DNA from: Actinomycetospora sp.
Lineage (GTDB): Bacteria > Actinomycetota > Actinomycetes > Mycobacteriales > Pseudonocardiaceae
Assembly: GCA_025925615.1 (NCBI GenBank)
Contig: JAICLN010000166.1
Span: 1-8,858, forward strand
Length of the DNA: 8,858 nucleotides
Reading direction: 5' to 3'
Every line of letters begins with the position of its first letter. Position 1 is the stretch's first letter. The translations under genes and the position numbers were made by a program. Positions 5,986-8,858 of this stretch are shown here, in pieces. A model generated the notes under the pieces. That model worked only from the letters and a program-made list of their open reading frames with translations. It was not told the origin of the DNA and searched no databases.

Positions 5986-6043
5986 CTCTGGTCAGGTTCT
6001 GCTCCGTCAGGCGCTAGGAGTTGCTCCGTACGACTCCGTCAGG
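5986..6043 (+). repeat. CTCCGTCAGG repeats upstream of the protease gene
   Basis: CTCCGTCAGG occurs identically at 6002-6011 and 6034-6043, 32 bp apart. A partial copy CTCCGT is at 6024-6029 and a looser one, CTCTGGTCAGG, at 5986-5996. TAGGAG (6015-6020) between them could be a -10 element, but no good -35 goes with it. They lie 37-94 bp before the protease start and may be activator sites. Confidence 0.4.
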
Positions 6044-6079
6044 GGGCCCGGCGGCAGCGGAACGTGAGGGGAGGGGTAC

Positions 6080-7126
6080 ATGCGGGGACGTGGGACGGCG
6101 GATCGGGTGGATCACGTGGCCGTGGCCTCCGGGGACCGGCGGAGCGGCACGGGCCGGCACCGCGCGGCGCCCGCGCCCCGGGCGATGAGCGGGACGGCCC
6201 TGGCGCGCCGGACGGTGCTGCTGGCGACGGCGGGTGTGGTCGTCCTCGCGGGGGTCGCGGTCGGGATGGTCGGGCTCGGGGGGAAGAGCTCGGCGACGGT
6301 GGAGCAGGGCGTCGCCGGGGTCGTCGTGGCCGGCCACGCCGGCTCCCGTGCGGTGAGCGGCTCCGACGGGTCGGAGGGGTCCGCCGGCTCGGACGGGTCC
6401 GGGGGCTCGGACGGCTCGGGTGGCTCCGGCGGCGACGTCGAGCAGGGTCGCGTCGTCGGTGGGAAGCGCGGCACCACCTCGGCCGCCCCGTGGGTCGTCT
6501 ACCTCACCGACGCGTCGGGCTTCCAGTTCTGCGGCGGCACGCTGGTCACCCCGACCAAGGTCGTCACGGCCGCCCACTGCACCGCCTCCGCGTCCGACCG
6601 GAAGACCTTCGTCGTCGTGGGTCGCGACGACAAGCAGTCCCGGGCCGGCACCTCGGTCCCCGTCGTGAAGACCTGGGTGAGCCCGACGTTCACCGCGGTC
6701 GGCAACGGCCTCGACGTCTCGGTGCTCACGCTCGCGTCCCCGGTCGAGCAGGCGACGCTGCCGCTCGCCACGCCCTCGGACACCGCGCTCTACGCCCCGG
6801 CCACCGCGGCCACGATCTACGGCTGGGGCTCGACGTCGGAGAACGGGACCCCGTCGCGGTACCTGCTCTCCGCGACCGTCCCGATCCGGGACGACTCCTA
6901 CTGCAAGACCAGTGCCTCGAACTTCGACCCGGGCCTGCTGACCTGCGCCGGCTACGACGACGGCGGTGTCGACACCTGCCAGGGCGACTCCGGGGGCCCG
7001 CTGGTGGTGGGCGGCAAGCTCGCCGGGATCACGAGCTTCGGCGACGGCTGCGCGCGGGCCGGCAAGCCGGGCTACTACACCCGCGTCGGCCCCAACGCGG
7101 CGGTGATCCAGAAGCAGCTGGCCTGA
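6080..7126 (+). CDS. Membrane-anchored trypsin-like serine protease (S1 family)
   Basis: This 348-aa protein has three parts: a basic N-terminus of about 45 residues with a hydrophobic segment at 46-66 (VLLATAGVVVLAGVAVG), a Ser/Gly/Asp linker (about 90-118), and an S1 protease domain from VVGG at 125. The catalytic triad is H166 (VVTAAHC), D212 (LDVSVLTL) and S304 (GDSGGP). D298, six residues before the serine, occupies the S1-pocket floor as in trypsin, so cleavage after Arg/Lys is expected. Six cysteines form three likely pairs (151-167, 275-289, 300-324). EQGR|VVGG at 124/125 looks like a zymogen activation site cleavable by trypsin-like enzymes, so self-activation is possible. GGGGAGGGG lies just before ATG 6080. 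A shorter start at M36 lacks a Shine-Dalgarno. It acts outside the membrane, either tethered or released on activation. Its target is unknown. Confidence 0.93.
   Translation: MRGRGTADRVDHVAVASGDRRSGTGRHRAAPAPRAMSGTALARRTVLLATAGVVVLAGVAVGMVGLGGKSSATVEQGVAGVVVAGHAGSRAVSGSDGSEGSAGSDGSGGSDGSGGSGGDVEQGRVVGGKRGTTSAAPWVVYLTDASGFQFCGGTLVTPTKVVTAAHCTASASDRKTFVVVGRDDKQSRAGTSVPVVKTWVSPTFTAVGNGLDVSVLTLASPVEQATLPLATPSDTALYAPATAATIYGWGSTSENGTPSRYLLSATVPIRDDSYCKTSASNFDPGLLTCAGYDDGGVDTCQGDSGGPLVVGGKLAGITSFGDGCARAGKPGYYTRVGPNAAVIQKQLA
6356..6433 (+). repeat. In-frame Gly/Ser/Asp linker repeat in the protease gene
   Basis: Codons 93-118 encode a low-complexity run built on SDGS and GSGG units (SGSDGSEGSAGSDGSGGSDG and onwards), visible in DNA as repeated GGCTCGGACGG-like blocks. 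It separates the membrane segment from the protease domain and lies just before the activation site. Such tracts often vary in length between strains by slippage. Confidence 0.75.
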
Positions 7127-7161
7127 GGACGTCCTCGGCGGGCAGGTCGGGAGCGGGGGAG

Positions 7162-7195
7162 GAGGGCGGATCGGCGGGCAGGCCGGTCCGCCCTC
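7162..7195 (+). terminator. Strong hairpin between the convergent protease and small unknown gene
   Basis: A 14-bp stem, 7162-7175 with 7182-7195, closes a 6-base GGGCAG loop. All pairs are Watson-Crick except one G-U (7171/7186) when read on the plus strand; on the minus strand that pair is an A-C mismatch. It lies 35 bp after the protease stop and 24 bp beyond the end of the opposing gene, the usual place for a shared terminator. There is no T-run, as is common in high-GC actinobacteria. Confidence 0.65.
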
Positions 7196-7218
7196 GGCCG
7201 TTCACAGGGCAGGGGTGG

Positions 7219-7569
7219 TCACCACGCCCGTGGGGGCCGGCGGGGCAGGAAGTCGTAGGCCGTGCACAGCGCGAGGTAGGCGTCCTCGTGCTCGCCCGCA
7301 CCGAGGTGGGCGCACGCGGTGCGCACGGCGGCGGCCGACGCCTCGGTGGCGGACGCGGCCCGGGGTGGCCGGTGGGCGTCCAGGCTCGCCCGGAGCATGC
7401 GCTCGAGCCGGCCGTCGCGGACGCCCTCGGCCAGGTCCCACAGGTTCCCCAGTGCCTGGAGGCCCGCGACGATCGCGATCGGGAGATCGAGCGGGGCGCC
7501 CTCGCGGCCGGGCAGGGGGCGGGGCTGCGAGACGGGGTGGGGCTGTGACACCGGGTGGGGCTGGGACAC
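7219..7569 (-). CDS. Small hypothetical protein with SQPHPV N-terminal repeats
   Basis: I do not recognise this 116-aa protein. GTG 7569 is preceded at 7 nt by GGAAGG, and the codons have the GC-rich third positions of the neighbours, so I take it as real. The first 18 residues are three copies of a six-residue unit (M/V-SQPHP, VSQPHP, VSQPRP) encoded by tandem 18-bp repeats; the second copy also begins with GTG. The rest looks helical: LDLPIAIVAGLQALGNLWDL (residues 28-47), then RDGRLERMLRASLDA (51-65), an Ala-rich stretch, and HLGAGEHEDAYLALCTAYDF (88-107). There are two cysteines (86, 102), no catalytic motif, and no signal peptide or membrane segment. It converges on the protease gene, with a strong hairpin between them. 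It could be a soluble helical-bundle protein; no function is proposed. Confidence 0.7.
   Translation of the reverse strand: MSQPHPVSQPHPVSQPRPLPGREGAPLDLPIAIVAGLQALGNLWDLAEGVRDGRLERMLRASLDAHRPPRAASATEASAAAVRTACAHLGAGEHEDAYLALCTAYDFLPRRPPRAW
7516..7569 (-). repeat. Three tandem 18-bp repeats containing the start codon of the small protein
   Basis: Reading the minus strand from 7569, three 18-base units follow one another: GTGTCCCAGCCCCACCCG, GTGTCACAGCCCCACCCC and GTCTCGCAGCCCCGCCCC. Units 1 and 2 differ at two bases and unit 3 at several more. The repeat length keeps the frame. Unit 1 supplies the presumed GTG start and unit 2 an alternative GTG six codons later. Confidence 0.85.
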
Positions 7570-7642
7570 GGCGGAACCTTCCGGAGCCCAGACGGGCCGG
7601 GGGAGCAGGCGGCGGACGCGGTGGCTGCGCGGTCAACCATCA

Positions 7643-7660
7643 CCGTGATCCGGGTCACGG
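7643..7660. promoter_or_regulatory. CRP/GlxR-like palindrome
   Basis: CCGTGATCC and GGGTCACGG form an 18-bp palindrome with one mismatch; its core GTGA-N6-TCAC (7645-7658) has the exact form of a CRP/GlxR-family half-site pair. On the minus strand it lies just upstream of TTGACC (7636-7631), which could be the -35 of the small unknown gene starting at 7569, though no good -10 follows. Actinobacteria do have such cAMP-responsive regulators; binding here is inference. Confidence 0.4.
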
Positions 7661-7680
7661 GGCCTGTCCGGCAGATTCGC

Positions 7681-7714
7681 ACGGCCGGGGGTGTCGCACA
7701 ACGGCCCGGGGTGT
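7681..7714 (+). repeat. 20-bp-spaced direct repeat
   Basis: ACGGCCGGGGGTGT (7681-7694) and ACGGCCCGGGGTGT (7701-7714) match at 13 of 14 bases and start exactly 20 bp apart, about two helical turns. This could be a tandem activator site, but in DNA this GC-rich it could also be chance. Confidence 0.3.
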
Positions 7715-7751
7715 GCCGGTCCCGCCCGCGAGATCGACACCGGCGGCGCCC

Positions 7752-7923
7752 ATCTCCGGCAGGTAAGGCAGCCTCACCAGCGAGATGAAGGCCCTGCGGC
7801 CTGCTGCGTGACGAGCGCGGGGTCGAGCGCGAGCTGCTCTCGATCTCCGGCTACTGGCGCCGCAGCCTGGACGAGGAGGGCTTCCAGGCCGACAAGCGCG
7901 CGGGGAACGGGGTCGCGGCCTGA
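7752..7923 (+). pseudogene. Decayed C-terminal fragment of a siderophore-interacting (SIP/ViuB-like) protein
   Basis: Two reading frames joined near 7800 give a continuous SIP-like tail. The first reads ISGR-stop-GSLTSEMKALR (7752-7799). The second reads LLRDERGVERELLSISGYWR and RSLDEEGFQADKRAGNGVAA, ending at TGA 7921. Family proteins end with a motif like AGEAG..V.ALRR.L..ERG......SGYWRRG, so the pieces fit in order. Damage seen: TAA at 7764 inside the AGEAG-like motif, a one-base gain or two-base loss near 7800, and no N-terminal FAD-binding part. Intact SIP proteins reduce and release iron from ferric siderophores, usually with some 270 residues. Only about 55 codons remain, so it is not functional. 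The family call rests on recalled motif similarity. Confidence 0.55.
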
Positions 7924-7945
7924 CGCACCCGGTGAGCGGTGCCCC

Positions 7946-7969
7946 ACATCTCAGCGACCGCTGAGATGT
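7946..7969. terminator. Perfect 10-bp hairpin upstream of the chelatase gene
   Basis: ACATCTCAGC (7946-7955) and GCTGAGATGT (7960-7969) pair perfectly around a GACC loop. Beyond one C-C mismatch, CCC (7942-7944) pairs with GGG (7971-7973). It lies 23 bp after the stop of the decayed gene and ends 32 bp before the chelatase start. A factor-independent terminator of the old gene is most likely, but an operator is possible because a -10-like element begins 18 bp later. Confidence 0.5.
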
Positions 7970-7987
7970 CGGGTCGGGGCGTCCGGT

Positions 7988-8001
7988 TAGGGTCGGCGCT
8001 C
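7988..8001 (+). promoter_or_regulatory. Candidate leaderless promoter of the chelatase gene
   Basis: TAGGGT (7988-7993) has the TANNNT form of an actinobacterial -10 and is followed by eight bases and the GTG start. No Shine-Dalgarno lies in the gap, so the transcript probably begins at or within two bases of the start codon. The -35 is not clear and would fall just inside or beside the hairpin at 7942-7973. Confidence 0.45.
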
Positions 8002-8858
8002 GTGACCTTCCCCTTCTCGGCCGTCGTCGGTCACCCGGACCTGCGGCTGGCCCTGCTGCTCTCGGCGGTGGACCCCGGGATCGGCGGCGTGCTCGTGCGC
8101 GGGGAGAAGGGGACCGCGAAGTCGACCATCGTGCGCGCCCTCGCCGGGCTGCTGCCCGACGTCGCGGTGCGCGCCGGGGACCGGTTCGGCGTGGACGTCG
8201 AGGCGGGCGAGGAGAGCCCGGACGGCCCGTTCGGCCCCGACGTCCCGGTCGAGCGGCGCGCGGCGCGGCTCGTCGAGCTGCCCGTCGGCGCCTCGGAGGA
8301 CCGGCTGATCGGCTCGCTCGACCTGCAGGAGGTCCTCGCCCACGGCCGCGGCTCGGTGCAGCCCGGCCTGCTCGCGGCCGCGCACCGGGGCGTGCTCTAC
8401 GTCGACGAGGTCAACCTGCTGCACGACCACCTCGTCGACCTCCTCCTCGACGCCGCCGCCTCGGGCCGCTCGCACGTGGAGCGCGACGGCGTCTCGTTCG
8501 CCCACCCCGCGCGGTTCCTGCTGGTCGGGACGATGAACCCCGAGGAGGGCGAGCTCCGGCCCCAGCTGCTCGACCGCTTCGGGCTGACCGTCGCGGTCGT
8601 CGCCTCCCGGGAGGTCGCCGAGCGCACCGAGGTGGTCCGACGCCGCCTCGCCCACGACGCCGACCCGGCCGGGTTCGCCGCCCGCTTCGCCGACGCCGAG
8701 GACGAGCTGCGCCGCCGGCTCGACGTCGCGCGGGGCCGGCTCGGGGCGGTCGTGCTGTCCGACCGCGAGCTCGTGCGGATCTCGGCGGTCTGCGCCGCGG
8801 TCGACGTCGACGGGATGCGCGCCGACGTCGTGCTCGCCCGTACGGCCGTCGCCCACGC
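8002..8858 (+). CDS. Magnesium/cobalt chelatase-like AAA+ ATPase (partial, N-terminal 285 aa)
   Basis: The frame runs from GTG 8002 off the right edge. The visible part is the AAA+ domain of a BchI/ChlI-like chelatase subunit: [19 protein letters not shown] (residues 5-23), Walker [10 protein letters not shown] (34-42), [19 protein letters not shown] (90-108), Walker [11 protein letters not shown] (131-140), sensor-1 [20 protein letters not shown] (176-195). The following helical part has [19 protein letters not shown]. It matches my memory of M. tuberculosis Rv2850c, annotated as a magnesium chelatase and located beside cobO and cobB, so insertion of cobalt in cobalamin synthesis is more likely here than chlorophyll synthesis. 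Like Rv2850c as I recall it, it lacks the Cys-rich insert that some family members carry between Walker A and the LVELP segment. Homologues continue with a BchD-like integrase domain, expected beyond the window. Confidence 0.93.
   Translation, partial: MTFPFSAVVGHPDLRLALLLSAVDPGIGGVLVRGEKGTAKSTIVRALAGLLPDVAVRAGDRFGVDVEAGEESPDGPFGPDVPVERRAARLVELPVGASEDRLIGSLDLQEVLAHGRGSVQPGLLAAAHRGVLYVDEVNLLHDHLVDLLLDAAASGRSHVERDGVSFAHPARFLLVGTMNPEEGELRPQLLDRFGLTVAVVASREVAERTEVVRRRLAHDADPAGFAARFADAEDELRRRLDVARGRLGAVVLSDRELVRISAVCAAVDVDGMRADVVLARTAVAH

Larger units (their letters stand above)
7570..8001. other. 432-bp gap with regulatory-looking sites and gene debris
   Basis: No intact gene is seen here on either strand. 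In order it holds a CRP-like palindrome (7643-7660), a 20-bp-spaced direct repeat (7681-7714), a decayed C-terminal piece of a siderophore-interacting protein (7752-7923) overlapping an iron-box-like palindrome (7762-7778), a perfect hairpin (7946-7969) and a likely leaderless promoter for the chelatase gene. I looked for a cobalamin riboswitch before the chelatase and saw no B12-box-like element. Confidence 0.6.

Noticed and set aside
6064..7548. A 494-codon plus-strand open frame overlapping the protease
   Set aside because: Low-complexity Arg/Gly product in another phase; the protease frame carries the catalytic triad and all the cysteines.
7924..8001. A cobalamin riboswitch before the chelatase
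   Set aside because: No B12-box-like element or matching multi-stem architecture is visible; only one simple hairpin is present, and the promoter appears leaderless.
7987..8856. A 289-codon minus-strand open frame opposite the chelatase gene
   Set aside because: Antisense shadow without motifs, while the plus-strand frame has Walker A, Walker B and sensor motifs in order.
1..8858. A new defence, phage or toxin-antitoxin system
   Set aside because: No nuclease, reverse transcriptase, toxin, restriction, integrase or transposase motif is seen. The TetR/oxidoreductase, ABC exporter, mtr and chelatase genes are ordinary chromosomal families.

Overview
The window is very GC-rich (by eye above 70%), with GC-loaded third codon positions and many GTG starts. 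It encodes a clear mycothione reductase. Mycothiol is confined to Actinobacteria, so this is an actinobacterial chromosome. The mix of genes (F420/deazaflavin-type oxidoreductase, WHG-type TetR, BchI/BchD-like chelatase) suggests Pseudonocardiales or a neighbouring order, but that placement is inference. I see no rRNA, tRNA, CRISPR array, transposase, phage gene or replication origin.

Left part (1-1696): a minus-strand pair, a 148-aa deazaflavin-dependent nitroreductase-like protein followed by the first 143 codons of a saccharopine-dehydrogenase/trans-acting enoyl-reductase-like protein, diverges from a plus-strand TetR/AcrR regulator. The gap holds three copies of a 13-bp palindrome of the form AGAGCR-N-YGCTCT. 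They overlap a TTGACA-type promoter of the minus-strand pair, which makes a compact, probably autoregulated switch. Middle part (1697-4355): a DrrA-like ABC ATPase and an ABC-2 permease form a two-gene exporter operon, followed by a stand-alone CinA C-terminal-domain (PncC-like) protein whose Shine-Dalgarno lies in a hairpin arm.

Right part (4360-8858): mycothione reductase (minus) ends 4 bp from the CinA gene. On its other side lies a 337-bp gap rich in short repeats, then a membrane-anchored trypsin-like serine protease (plus), a strong hairpin between convergent genes, and a small minus-strand protein of unknown function that starts inside an in-frame 18-bp triplicate. A 432-bp stretch follows with a CRP-like palindrome, a decayed C-terminal fragment of a siderophore-interacting protein and a perfect hairpin. 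The window ends inside a magnesium/cobalt-chelatase-like AAA+ gene. From memory, Mycobacterium tuberculosis has the same divergent pairing of mtr (Rv2855) and chelatase (Rv2850c) a few genes apart, so this appears to be a conserved mtr/cob neighbourhood with different genes between.

Several genes (the partial reductase, mtr, the chelatase) have a TAGCGT- or TAGGGT-like -10 element only 6-8 nt before the start codon and no convincing Shine-Dalgarno, as expected for leaderless transcripts. I did not find a clearly new multi-gene system. The most rewarding points are the TetR operator array, the repeat cluster between mtr and the protease, the decayed siderophore gene and the repeat-started small protein.
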